From Oxyruncus cristatus (Eukaryota; Chordata; Aves; Passeriformes; Cotingidae), in assembly GCA_013399855.1 (NCBI GenBank), contig VXAY01006690.1, forward strand, positions 971,667 to 1,035,666: a DNA stretch of 64,000 nucleotides, read 5' to 3'. The notes under the pieces were generated by a model that was given only the letters and a program-made list of their open reading frames with translations, did no database searches and was not told the origin of the DNA. Of this stretch, positions 1-13,335 are shown in pieces. The position numbers and the translations under genes are program-made. How positions within the stretch are numbered: the stretch's first letter is position 1; every line of letters begins with the position of its first letter.

Positions 1-3000
1 TACATTATATCTTCAGGAATTCAAATTAACTCTTGACAGAATACCAAAATTTGCCCATATAAGAGACACAACTAATAATGGTAAATATGCTTGACACTAA
101 GATCAGTTCACAAATAAGGCATCACCAAAAGCACACAGAGCATTGGTCACTGAAACAAGCTGAATCAATCATTGGCATGTTTTCTTCTCTGGATTCAAAA
201 GCCAAACAAGAACCCAATAACTGAATGTAGAATTAGGCACTAAGTCCAAAAAAAGTGCCAGGTTAGCCAAAACATTTTTATCCTTCAGTCATCCGAATGT
301 CCTTGTTATGTATTTCTAGAAATATACAGCACCCTATTTTATAAATGTATGTATAAATACCATCATTAAATTTTCCATGTTATCTGAATTATAGATTTTT
401 TAAGTCTGAAGAAATCCAAAGGCCAGTTAGATTGTTTCACATGTTGCACTGAACCAACACTTTTGGTAATGGTTTAGATTGAACTGACTCAATTGTACTA
501 AAAACAAAACAACATTGACAGGCAAAAACAAAACCTTAAAAGCAAATGCAGAAAAAAGGTAATGTTTCTCTAGCCTGTACCTTCAGTTTAGGATGGGGGA
601 TTTTTGCATTATGGTAATGACATTAAATTTTTTTTTTTCCAGTTTCTTAATCCCGCAGTCACCAGGAAAGAGGGATTGAAATCACTCAAATGGGTCAAGT
701 CCTGTTCTAAGGCCTTGATGACTTGCCATATAGTGTACTTGTCAAGCAGGGGTAACATTATGGTTGTGGAAAACAGGCATTGAGGGAGATGAATGAGTGA
801 TCTCTTCAGCAGCGACTCCATTCCTCTAAAACTTTGCTCACATGACTAATGCCATGTTCTTTTAGCATCCTAGTAGAGTTATCTTACAGCTGTTCAGAAA
901 GTCATCATGCAGCATCAGGCTTGTTCATTGCATGGTACATCATTCCTCAGAGCTTGGATTTTAATAAGAAGGTTTCCACTGCAGCTTTTGATGCATACAC
1001 ATTCAAACTACACAGAAAATTCAAAACAGCATTTGTTTTCCCATGGTTTCCCTTTGTCTAACTCTTCCCAACACATTCTTTATAGTTGAAAAGTCGGACA
1101 GCAAAAGAAAAGTGAAATGAGTTACCAAAAGTGTGGAAGTCTTTCCAGTATACCTATTTTATTTTTTAAGGAAATTAACAAAAACTAAAGGGCATTTGTG
1201 AAACAGTAACAGTAGGTGAGGTAAAAGGCAGGCCCATTTTGCTTTAATTATAGCTGTTTTGAAGGACTTTTTCTAATCAAACGCTGTAGCAAAGCACACT
1301 GAAATTCTCAACTGCTGTGTCATTGGTTAGTAACAGTCCCTGGTTTTCATTTACTTGTACCCATATCTTGTCAACAGTCAATAATAGGATAGGACACATT
1401 TATGAAAATTAAAAAGAGACCATCCTTAAGGGCAAAGAAGGCTGGGAAGGAAAACTTTTTGTATCATTTTAACCAGACTTAAACCAATAAAGTGGGAAAT
1501 TTAAGGCCTTCTGTTCAATAGGGGAAGGACACCATGGAGATTCTCAAAAGCAATGCCCCTCAGGGACTGTTTTTAACTATTATTGTCAGTTGTTCTGGAG
1601 GTCATGCATCATTTGAATATTTCACATCATTAACATGCAGGAAACAGGCTTGGACCTGGAAATATAAGTAGCAGAAAGGACTTTCTATAAGGGTTTCAAC
1701 CAGTATATAAGCAACTGCATATCAGAGCAATAACTTTTGGAAAGAAAACATGCTGTTACTCTTCATTCCTTTTATACAGTCAGTTACATTCACACCAAAT
1801 ACACTACTATTTTTAAATAAAACAAAACACATACTATTAGTAGGGATGACTAGAGACAAGACCAAAGACGAGACAGAAATGATTTCAAATGGTTCGGCCA
1901 CACACACACACCATTTTCTATAAAACTTCCATAAACATTAACAAAAAATGGAAATCATCAGAGAGACAGGGGGACCTTAAGAACAGCCTTTGCATGAGTG
2001 TTAAATTCATCTGACACCTGTAGAACCTGCATAAGAACCAACTAACTTCTACGCCTAGAAGTGTTATGGATGTTGAATAGAACTGTTATTTGATACTGGT
2101 GAAAATGTAACTTGGGACAAAAAGGAAACTACTTCCCTATTTTCAAGTGTATAATAAATGGAAAAAAATAGGAACAGATCCTTCTCCTTAGTATGATGAC
2201 AATAACACAGCCCTTGTAAAACTAATTAATAAAAATATCAGGGTAAGTTTTCATGGACAAGATAAGACTGCTTAAATAATTTACTAAGAAAACAAGGCAA
2301 TACTAATTGACTCATTAAGAGCAAAAGGACAGCAAAATTTCTGTCAATTATTTATAAAGTAAATAAATACTTTTAGAAGCTTTTTTTTTTTGCAATTTTT
2401 CCGAGAAGGCAGTAGCCTTCCATCCTAATAAAGAAGGAATGTGCCCTAGATGTTTAAGCTTTGAGCAGTACCTTTCTCATCTCAAAAACTCAAGAAGTCC
2501 AGTTAAAATGTCTATGTTGTCTGGATCTGAGGTGTTACTTAGAGTTCACAAACAGTAATGGGAAATATTTCCAGCTGCAAAAATAAGCAAAGGAAACTGC
2601 AGATTATTCTCTTCCTAAGATGTCAAGGAACAGCTCCTTTTTCTTCAAAAAAAAAGAAAATAGAAAAAGAAAAAGGCAAGCAGAACAAAGTGTCCCTTCA
2701 TCTTTGCTGATTTTTTGTTTTGTTTTGTTTTAACCATAGAGTTTACCCCATCCTCGTAATCCTCCCGTCACTACGGCAGTTTTCCCTGACCTCAGCAGTA
2801 ACAAGAGTGGATCTCCGAGGACATCTAGTGGATCTCTCTGAGGTAGCAGCTGGTTAAGAGGAAGTGGAGTTTTCTTGACCAGCAAGTGGCATATAAAGGT
2901 CCCACTACACTTCAGAATTGAAATGCACAGTGCCATTTCAATTCAGCAAGTTCTCATGATCCAAACTATGCGTAAAATTTCAGCAGCATTAAAGGACGTC

Positions 3001-6000
3001 CAGACTGGTCTGATCATCTCTCAGCAATGCTGGTTTTAGTATCATGAGACTGGAGCACAGACAGGACTTCCCCAGCACAGTTTCGGTTTCCCAAAAAATA
3101 CAGCAGCATGTTTGTGAGAATTTATTTTCACTTAACACAACAGGCAAAGCTACCTCTCCGTTATTTTATTTTACAAGACAACTTCAAGACTAGGAAGTGA
3201 GCATCTTCACTGTCATCTTTTGCAAAGAAAAAATGCAAGCGGTTACTTGTTTGCTCCAATTCTCAAGGTGCTGTTCTTTGTCAAAACTGTAAAAAACAGC
3301 AGGAGACCTGAGTGGACATTTTGCCCTAATTTAGTTGCTATAAGAATGACTCATGGGTTTTGATGTAATGGCACATTTATAGACCAATTCATTTTAATTT
3401 TCAAATCTGATCATGACCTTTCTTTCACTACCTTAAAGAAGACTCTCAGCCAGTGTACTCACAAAGCTAAACACATTTCTGAACAAACTGAAGCTATTGG
3501 GGAAATGGAAAAAAAAAACAAATCAAAGCTATATGACCTTTACTTTTATAATTCTGTAGTAGCATAAAGAGCTCCTTTATTTGCTTATTACTATTTAAAC
3601 TATTTTCTCTAGTTCAGAAAGGCCTCGACACAGAAACATATTTCAAATAAATCCAAACTAATTCCAACATGTTGCCTCAAAGTTAATAGGGTTCATCATT
3701 TTATCCATAGAAATTAGTTTATTTCTGGTCTATTTTTGATTCTTATCATGGTGATCTGTTTCATGATCTGCTTTTTTTCTGCTGCCTCATCTTCTGCTGT
3801 GTCATTTGATAGGCTAAAAACAGATCTCTGGAAAAATTTCTGTTCTCTCCTTGAACTCCTTCTTCCACAACAGGATCTCAATCATTTAAAGTAGTTTGCA
3901 GGCACCACAATAAGATAAATAGAAAATAATGGTAATCATAATGCAAGCCATCACAATTTCAAGACAGCCAGCACTGTATCATGCAATTCCAGGAGCATAA
4001 ATTTTTCCTTGATTCTTTGCAAGATCTTATGGTGTGTACAGCTGAGAGGAGAAAAAATATCTCAATCCTGATTAAGACCTGAAGTGTTTTCGCACAATAA
4101 ACTCAGAATATCTGGTAAAATGTTGAAGAAGTCTCACAGCCTCACTTACTTAGAATAGCTGCAGTTACACGGTATGGTTGGTTAAAGCCTCAATCTGGTA
4201 CAGTAATGCCACACTGCAGCTATGAGATACTTGGTCCCCCTTGCTGTTTGAAAGAACAAGCCCATATAATCCTAACACTGCTCTATAACCAGTACATTTC
4301 TTTGCAGTACTTGTATTTCTAAGCGGCAAATTCTTTCCATGTCCCAAATGCTGTGTTTATTTAAATCATCACAAGTGTACACACTCAAAAGTGGCTGATG
4401 AGAGCCTTCATAGATTCTGTACACTTTAAGGTGGTATGACCTAGATTGACATGAAGTGGTCTATAAAGTTCCTATTGTATATATAATAATAAATAATAAT
4501 GTAAAACTTTACAGCTAAGGTCCTGAAAAGTTCGTGTGCATCTACTTACGCAATTAATTTCCAAACCAGCAAGCTCAGGAAAATAATCACTGTAGCTTGC
4601 TTCCTGTTGAAGATATCTCTGGGTTTACAGAATAAAAGTTAGCCACAGTTAATTCATTGTCTACCTTTCCCCCATTAACTTTTTTTTCTATTGTGTCAAT
4701 GGGAAGAAAGAAGTTAGATAAGGACAGTAAAAGACTGCTGTGTTGCTCTTTGTGTCAGCTATGCAATGGAAAGGACAAAGTACCAAAAAATTGAACAAGG
4801 GTCTGACAATGAATTGAATTGTACTTAACCAGGCAAACAGTGCTATAGTGGCAGTTACCCCCAGCCTAACCAATATACCTAAGAATTCATGAGATATCTC
4901 TAGAATAATTTCAAGAAAATAATATTGCCAAGATCTCATTTTCAAATAGGGATAAAAAAATAAGTGTGTGGAAAAAAGGTGTAAATAGGTAGAAGAGGGG
5001 GAAACTGCTGTATTTTCTTCAGTGTCACCCTAATCTCCACTGGTGTAAACGATGAGAAACTTGTGGGTATGACATCACTGCTACATGCAACATAAATTAA
5101 AAAAAGAACCAAAATACTGAACAAAAATACTCTCTGCTAGAGAAAGACAGGTTGGACCGCACTCTGGGCTACAGGGAACCCATTTTTACTCACAATAGAT
5201 CACTATCAGTGTGCAGTTAAAATATAGTAGGGGCCGTGTTCCAAGGCAGCAAGAGGAAAAATAAATCAAAAGTTTGTCAATTGTCATAGATTACAAGAAA
5301 TTCCTTCAAACACATCAATGTACACATGATATGTCCCCTCTGGGGTTCAACCCCCACCGTTCACAGCAAGCACTGTCACTGGAAAAAATATATAGAGAAT
5401 TAGACCATAGCTGTTGCACAAAATGAAAGAAACAGGAGGAACAGGTCATCCAGTATAGAGATTTCATCCCAACGTGGCTGTATTTTATATAAATATATAC
5501 ATATATTTGGCCTCTTGCTGCAAAAACTACAGTTAAATAGAATAGAAAGAGATTGAAAACATTAAAAAAAAATAACAATCTGTGAATAAAATTTCCACAC
5601 AAGTACTTCTTTGGACAATGTGACATCAGCATTCATATGTTATTCAGGGAGTGGATGGGTAAGGAGAAAAGGATGGCAAGAAAACTGCAAAAGGAAAGCG
5701 AGATTACATTAATTATCCCTAGCCTTGTAGAAATGTACTGATCTGCCCTGAATTATTAACATTAGGCCTAACAAGTTTGGACAAATGGCTATGTAGGTCA
5801 GCCTCACGTTTAGACCCCAACAATACCACAAGCTAATGTTCAGAAAGTATCTAAACTGAAGTGCAACCTCAGATGCATTATTAAAGAATGTGGGTTCTAA
5901 GTGTCATGGGAAGCTGCATTGATTAATGCCACCATAATTAAGTTTTCTATGTAAAGATATTCTTTCACATTTACTTCACCTGAATGTGTCAATATTTTTA

Positions 6001-8711
6001 CATACAACCTTTCACTTAATCTTACACATTTTCCGCAGTCAGCTGTCTCTTATTACTATGTTACTCACTAATTAAAATACATATTTAACATATAGGACTA
6101 CACAGATGCATGTATGACTGTATGCAGTGTCTTTGAAAACCAAATTGACATATTAGCTGTTGACAGATCAGTTAACAGTTTTCTAACTCAACAGGGAAAG
6201 AGTTTTCTCAATTTATCCTTTGTTTTGGTTAGACTGCATTTTTAAGACCAGTGATTTGTGAAGCTTAAAGATGGATAACAAAGTTAAGGTTTTTCAAAAG
6301 TGATTAGTGATTTGAAAGCTAAAACATTTTATGTGAATAACAGGCTCCAGTAAAGACTTACCTTAAAAAAACACCCCAAAACAAACCCCCAAAAAACAGG
6401 TCCCATAAAAGGGATCTCAAGATTGCCAATAAAATTTGAGAACCAAAAATCACTAATTACTGTTGAAATTTTTCATTTACATTTTCTGCATACTGACAGT
6501 ACTTTAAAAGAGAAGCAACTGCATTATTTCTAATACTTGTGATCATGCCCCTAAGAGAAAGTTGTTCTCAGCTGTACTAAGAGCTGCTTGCTATCACAGT
6601 ACCTGTGACCCTATCTGTGTCTAGGAATTGGTAGGGGAGAAGGCAGATTGAGGAAGAGGGGAGACAATGAAAGGCAAATTTAAGATTTTACTCTCACTGA
6701 CCACCTTTTTTCTCCTTTTTCACCTGACTCGGTGGATTCCCTCCTTAGCGTTCAGTGCTCACTGTGCCAGCTCTGACAGCTGCCTCCTTCTTCTGCCTCA
6801 CTAACTCCATCATTTTGTTTATTCATCTGTCCAACAGCCTTCCATTTATTGGACTGATGTGTGACCATGCCATTTGTAACATTTCCTATTGCTACTCACA
6901 GAAGTTGTTACTCTTGCCTCTCCATGGCCTTACTGCTGACCATAAATCCATTGTGTTGGCTGAGTCTCAGGATACCCTGTCTCCTTCCAGGTTTCCTGGA
7001 AGGAGTATTGAGTAATATTGAGGAGGTTACCTTGATTCTCATTAATATACAATAAAGGGCTCTTGCCCTTTAAAGTGTTAATTCATTATTCTTATCTTCT
7101 AAGAAATGACAATGAAAATTGTAGATCTCACGTTAAACTGTCAGATCTTTGGGATTTTTATTTTTTTTTAGTAGAACATGTTTAAAAAGCATACACTATG
7201 TGAAGGAGGAGTAGAGAAGAAAATACAAATAAAACAGGCCTTTTTTTTTTTTCCTGACAGAACCAGATAAAATTAAACAGGTAACATATTTCTCTTTAAC
7301 TGTTGAGTAATTTGGAAATAAAATTTTGTGTGAGAGCTACAGGCACCCTGAGGCATCTGTAACTGGCTTTACCAGAACTTACTCAGCAGACTCATTGGCT
7401 TTGGCAGCAGTTCAAAGGTCACATTCTCACATGGATAAACTGTTCTTGAACAATTTTTTTCCAATATGTTAGGCAATGCATACATTCCTTCCACATCAGG
7501 CATGCTTTCCATGTGCTTTGCTCTCCTTGTGGCTACTAGGAAGATAAATACCGTTTTCTGTCAGTGTTTCAGCTGCTTTCTCTCAATTATACTATTGTTC
7601 CACTCTCCTGTTTTTTTGGAGGAGTTTTTTTTTAAAAACTCCAGTGACATATTTTTTCTTTTTAAAATCATCTTCAAGAATTCATCCATTTTAGGCACTC
7701 CGTAAAGGCCGAGAATGTCCAGTTTAGGTTTCTTCTGTCCTCCAAAATAGCACAGTGATAACACTGACTCACACTATAAATAAGAGAGGTTTTTCCCTTT
7801 TAAAACTAATGGTAAAACAGACATGATCAAACTCTTCTGAGATCTTTCAATTTACCTGATCTTTTTCATGGCAGAATACCATGGAATGCACATAAATATT
7901 CATAGATCCATTAAGGAATAGATCTCTAAAACACTTTTCTATCAGTATTACAAATATGCATGGGTCAAACACATCTTTGGCCAAAATGTGGTTGTGATAG
8001 TCCCTGAAAAATAATTTCAAAGTATAGATAGGTAAAATGCTAATTGCTACATATTTATAAAAATTCAGATGCAAAGTCTGGTCTCAATTCCAAAACTCAA
8101 TTATTTCTTAATGAAAAACTGTCCAGACAATTTAAGAACTTAGCTAAACTTAATATTAGCATTACAGCTAAAAGGATATATTTAAGAGGCACTAATATTT
8201 AATTTCTTCCAGACAATCCTTTCCTCCACTAAAACTGTTCATTTACTTCCAAAACAATTTATTTTAATAGCTATATGATATAATAGAATTCCCTAGTTGC
8301 TTCTTTTACAGAATCATGTTCAGCAAGACAGACACAGGTTCTTCACTTTAAAGAATACTATTGAAATTACTGGATTTCTGCATGTTATGAATGATAGCAA
8401 AACTTCACCACTGGCTAATTCTTGACTGAGAAATCTCCACAATTAAATCTAGCCTGACTTAATTCTTCAGGTTTTGTTAGCTTTGAACCTTAACTGACTT
8501 TTTAATGAAGACACAGGTGTGTGAGTGGTGTGAAATGTAATAAAAACATACAGACTTCAGAAATGCAAATGGCACTTACTATGTTGCTGTGCATTTATTT
8601 CTTAGTTTCTCTGTACCACTGAGTAAAATATGTAAACAAATGTATAGATATTCTTCAGGGCTGAACAGTTCATGAAAAGGAGAGGAAGGGAGTGATAGAA
8701 ATATTACTTAC
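1..8711 (-). other. Intron downstream of e18 (partial)
   Basis: This 8.7 kb AT-rich stretch follows the e18 donor. It was scanned in the minus sense for the STREX exon (Cys-rich, starting near PK and SIYKRM) and for the next constitutive exon (EDEQPS then Lys-rich); neither was recognised. It holds a short CA run at about 1898-1911, a TA-rich patch at about 5485-5515, and A/C-rich low-complexity sequence at 6363-6400. Its short open frames lack domain character. No mobile element was identified. Confidence 0.7.
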
Positions 8712-8788
8712 GCCGTTTGCAGCCACATTTTTTTATCCTTTTGGGATCCGTGATGTCATCATGACAGGCCTTGCAGTAAAAATATGCC
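8712..8788 (-). CDS. KCNMA1: KCNMA1 exon e18: RCK1-RCK2 linker start with haem-binding CKACH motif
   Basis: This 77-nt exon follows acceptor CTTGCTCTCCAG and precedes the strong donor GTAAGTAATA, phase 2 to phase 1. It completes R607 and encodes [20 protein letters not shown] then CGCKR plus the first base (C) of the next codon. CKACH at 612-616 is the haem-binding, redox-sensitive motif of BK channels. Mammals read AFFYC, so residue 609 is Tyr here. In the family the transcript after CKR either continues to the next constitutive exon or inserts the stress-regulated STREX exon. Neither was recognised in the remaining 8.7 kb of this window, so the next exon is probably further downstream. Confidence 0.97.
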
Positions 8789-9404
8789 CTGGAGAGCAAG
8801 AATGGGAAAACCGACACATTTCTTAATCCATATAAATGAAATTAGTCCCACATTTCCTCTTGTTGCAGTGAAAAATTAATGAAATATGCCAACACTAATT
8901 TCCTTTAATCTTTGAAAAGGTTTAGACATTTAAAGTAGGAAATATTTGCTGCAAGACCATTAATTTTAAACATAACACTCCAAATTAGTGTTTCTTTTAA
9001 TATACCTTTATTTGAAAAGTAATTGGAAGAAGGGATGATAATTATGACACAGTGTATCAGTTCATTTCTCTTTCATCTTAGAAAAAAGAGCATCCAATGA
9101 CTTTTATCACAAAATAAAAAACATATATAATGAATTTTCTGTTCTTATGAGATATACCAGGATGGGGCTTTTTAAAGACTATGTAGCACCCTAGGCCAGT
9201 TCTTCACGCTAGTCACAAGTAGAACTTCATTTTGGCTACACTGAAACTGCAATGAGACCATTGTGACATTAAATATCAGACATGACATTTGCAAAAAAAA
9301 TAAAAACCAAACAAACCCAAAACCAAATCAGAAAGGGAAAATCCACTCAAAATAAGTTCCCAAAGGAACATCTAAATAACATCTAAATCTTGATTCAGTC
9401 TGTT

Positions 9405-11705
9405 ATGAGATGAATCCCATGACTGGAGTGCGGCTATCAACGCAATATACAGGTTGTTCAGAAGAGACAGCGAAGGAAGGAGAGGTGGAAGGGTCGCCTT
9501 CTACATCAAGACAGGGATTAAGTATGAAGAGTTGTCTCTGAAGAACAGACATGAGCAGGTAGAAAGTCTGTGGGTAAAAATCAGAGACCATGGTAACAAA
9601 GGGAACTTCATGGTTAGGGTCTACTTCATGCCACCTGATCAAGGAGAGCCAGTTGATGAAGTCTTCCTGCTTCAGCTACAGAAGGCTCTTGTTCTGCTGG
9701 GGGCCTTGAACCACACCGACATCTGCTGGAAAAGTAGCATGGCAAGCTGTAGGCTATCCAGGAGACTCCTGGAATGCATGGGGGATAACTTCTGAAGCCA
9801 GACAGCCTTACCAGAGGAATGTGATAGATTTGATAGTCAAAATAAGTGAGCTAATCAGATATGTCAAGACTGCTGGAAGCCTGGGTTGCAGTGATCATCC
9901 ATTGGTGGATTTTGCAGTCTTGAGGAATATGGGGAAGGTAAAGGAGTTAAGTCAGGCTCTTGAACATTAGGAAGGCAGACTTTCAGCTCTTCAAAGGAGA
10001 TTGTCAGTGGGATCCCCTGGGAGACTGCCCTCAGGGACAAGGGAATGGAACAGAACTGGTAGACCTTAAAAGAAGTCTTCCATAGAGGGCAAGAGCTAGA
10101 AATCCCCAAAGCAGAAAACCGGGCAAGGAAGGCAAGTAATTGGCATGGCTGAGTAGGGGACTGCTGGTCAAACTAAAGAGTAAAAAGCAAATGCATAGAT
10201 AGTGGAAACTAGGACAGGTAACCTGGGAAGAGTATAGAGAAGACAAAGTATGCTTGTGTGGGTTGATGTAGTTGCCAAGCCACTCTCCACGATATTTGAA
10301 AAGTCATGGACACATTTTACCCATCTTTAAAAAGAGCAGAAAGAATGACCCTGGGAATGACCCACCTGTCAGTCTCACCTCTGTGCCTGGGAAGATCACA
10401 AAACAGACCTCCTAGAAGCTATTCTAGTGCACGTGGAGAACATGGAGGTTATTCAAGACAGCCAGCACAGCTTCACCGAGGGAAAATCCTGTCTCACCAA
10501 CCTAGTGGCTTTCTATGATGGAGTAACTACTTAAGTGGATAAGGGAAGGGCTACAGATCTCATTTATCTGGACTTCTCTAAAGCCTTTGACATGGTCCCT
10601 CACAACTTCCTTCTCTCCAAATTGGAGACTGATGGATTTGACGGATGGACTGTTAGGTGGATTAGGAATTGGTTGCATGGTCACATCCAGAGGGTAGTGT
10701 TCAACAGCTCAGAGTCGCATTTCACATCAATGACGAGTGGTGTCCTTCAAGGGTCTGTACTGGGACAAGTGTTATCTTCATTAAGGACATAGACAAAGAG
10801 ATTGAGTGCACCCTCAGCAAATTTGTGGAAGACACTAAGCTGAGTGGTGCAGTTGACACCCTGATGAGATGCCATGCAGAGGGTCCTGGACAGGCTTGAG
10901 AAGTGGGCCTGTGGGAATCTCATGAGGTTTGGTAAGACCAAGTGCAAGGTACTGCACCTGGGTTGGGTCAACCCCTGCTATCAATTCAGGCTGGGGGATG
11001 AAAAGATCAAGAGCAGCTCTGCTGAGAAGGACTTGGGGGTGCTGCTCGATGAGACACTGGACATGAGGCGGCAATGTGTACTTGCAGCCCAGAAAGCCAA
11101 TCATGTGCTGGGCTGCACCAAAAGAAGCGTGGGCAGCAGCTCAAGGGAGGTGATTCTGCCCCTCTACTCTGGTGAGACCCCACCTGGAGCACTGCATCCA
11201 GCTCTGGGGCTCCGTGTATTGGACGAACATTGACCTGTTCTAGTGAGTCCAGAAGAGGCCACCAAGTTGATCAGTGCTAGAGCACCTCTACTATGAGAAA
11301 AGGCTGAGAGAATTGTGGAGAAGAGAAGGCTTTGGGGTGACTTAATTGCAGCCTTCCAGTACCTGCAGGAACTTACAGGAAAGATGGGACAAGACTATTA
11401 ACAAAGGCATGTAGTGACAGGACAAGGGGGAATGGGTTTAAATTTATAGAGAATAGGTTTAGATTAGATATTAGGAAAAAATTCTTGACTGTGAGGGTGG
11501 TGAGGCACTGGAACAGGTTGTGCAGAGAACTTATGAATGCCCTGTCCCTGGAGATGTTCAAGGCCATCTTGATGTTCTGTTGGATGGAGCTTTGAGCAAC
11601 TGGGACTAGTTGAAGGTGTCCCTGCCCACAGTAGGCAGTTGGAACTAGATGATCTTCAAGGTTGCCTTCCAACACAAACCATTCTATAATTCTACGATTC
11701 TATGT
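9405..11705 (+). mobile_element. CR1 LINE (non-LTR retrotransposon), decayed, with endonuclease and reverse transcriptase remnants
   Basis: A CR1 ORF2 relic lies antisense to KCNMA1. The endonuclease part at about 9416-9800 shows SHDWSAA, FRRDSEGRRGG, ESLWVKIRD, DQGEPVDE and SRRLLECM. Further blocks follow to about 10260, where the element jumps to the reverse transcriptase region ([15 protein letters not shown]), which implies an internal deletion. The RT part at about 10530-11230 reads [29 protein letters not shown] and EIECTLSKFVEDTKLSGA. The catalytic FADD-type box is FVED, the frame shifts several times, and stops interrupt it, so it is inactive. The 3' tail ends in CR1-type repeats of ATTCTATG form at 11681-11705. 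Confidence 0.93.
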
Positions 11706-13099
11706 TTTTTGGCCTTCATATCTAAATAAGAACAATTTTGGTTTTGAACAGAAAAAAGCAAAAATTTAAAATAAGAATATGAAATTAACAAGATGAACCA
11801 TCTAGGTTTCTATTTAACATTTTTGCTCATGGATTTCTACTCTTCTATCAAATGGCTTCTATCAAATGCTGTACCACTAGGTACAGCACAAAGAGAACTA
11901 AGGAAGGATAAACTTTTTACTTTATATAAGATTTAAAAAAAAAAATCCAAATTAATAAATATGTATCAGAGTGCCCACAGGAGAGTTTAATCATGCCTGT
12001 CAAGTCAACATATCATGTAAGGCTGCTATGACACATTTTGTGAGGATCACACACACAGCGGGCCTCTAGCTAGACAGATACAGTTTAGTGGGATTCTTGC
12101 TGGCATAACAAATTAAACACACTTTCTTAACCTGCTTCTTTCCCTGTGCTTGTCCATGCTCAGTAGAGGTCAGCTCCCTGCCCATCTTCCCAAAACCCCT
12201 CATTGCATACTTCTCAATATAATTTTTGGCAGTAAGAAGCCAAGCCGCCACTTTGCAACCACCCATAGATTTTGCTCTATTTTTGACAGTACTGGATGCT
12301 TGGACTGCTACAATAGTAGGGAGGTCACTGAAACAGAACAATCTAAAGTCCAAAACATAAAAAGAAAAATAAACAACATTAATACACAGCCTCGGATTAA
12401 ACACATCCTTTGGCACTGCAGCTAGGACGATCACTACTGTTTCTTCTAAATTGAGTGTGGCTACCACAGGTGGAACTATAATAAAGGAAATGGTCAGAGA
12501 TATAAACTAGATACCTAATTTAAATAGTGGAAAATTTATCTAAGTTATTTTACACCTCTGAATAATGACTTTGGTAGTTAAGTGGCCCATCAGGAGAAAG
12601 AGAGCAGGTCTAGCATACAAGATATGAACCAGGGAATACAAATATAAATCGCAGTGAAACCTCACTGAATGTTATTAACACTTCTAAAATCAATATAGCA
12701 TGAAACTGCTGATGGAAGATAGAAGTCCTACATGTAGCACACTTAATTTCTCTAAGAAAATTCTGGGAAGATTATTCTTTCAGGCTGTGACATTGCCTTA
12801 TTTCCAAGATGCAAAATGTAAAATGAAAAAGCCTTCTCTAAGCATTTGTATACTCTGCTGCAGAAAGTTTCTGGTCTTCAAGATATAAACATTCCACCAA
12901 AAAGTAAACAAACTACCTCCAAGGAAATGGCAATAAAATATGTTTCAACCCATGAGTTGATGCCAAGACATAAGCCAGGAGGAGAAAAATGCCTTAAATT
13001 TTTACAGTTTCTCCCCCGTCCACCTGTAAGTCCCTTTATGGAACAAGAATTAACTATCACAAATATTACCTCACAAAACTTCATGACATGAACTGGACA

Positions 13100-13335
13100 T
13101 AGGTGCCAGGTGAGGTATAGGGTAGACATCAGAAAGAAATTCTTTACAGAGAGAGTCATCAGACATTGGAATGGGATGCCCAGGGAGGTGGTGGAGTCAC
13201 TCCCTGGAGGTATTTAAGAAGAAACTGGGTGTGGCACTTAGTGCCATGGTCTAGTTGACAGGGTGGTGTTGGGTCATGGGCTGGATTCAATGATCTCAGA
13301 GGTTTTTTCCAACCTGGTTGATTCTGTGTGATTTC
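13100..13335 (+). mobile_element. CR1 LINE 3' fragment
   Basis: The 3' end of the CR1 ORF2 and [21 protein letters not shown] coding, [11 protein letters not shown], then the UTR ending near GATTCTGTGTG. It is diverged from the 9.4-11.7 kb copy, so it probably belongs to another subfamily. It is antisense to KCNMA1. Confidence 0.85.

Noticed and set aside
5315..5632. 105-codon minus-strand open frame in the first intron segment, checked as a STREX candidate
   Set aside because: No Cys-rich STREX pattern (no CCFDCG-like or SIYKRM-like block), no suitable splice sites, and it spans a TA-rich patch.
10535..11233. Reverse transcriptase-like coding as a possible host gene
   Set aside because: It matches the CR1 LINE, is broken by frameshifts and stops, and ends in a CR1 3' tail.
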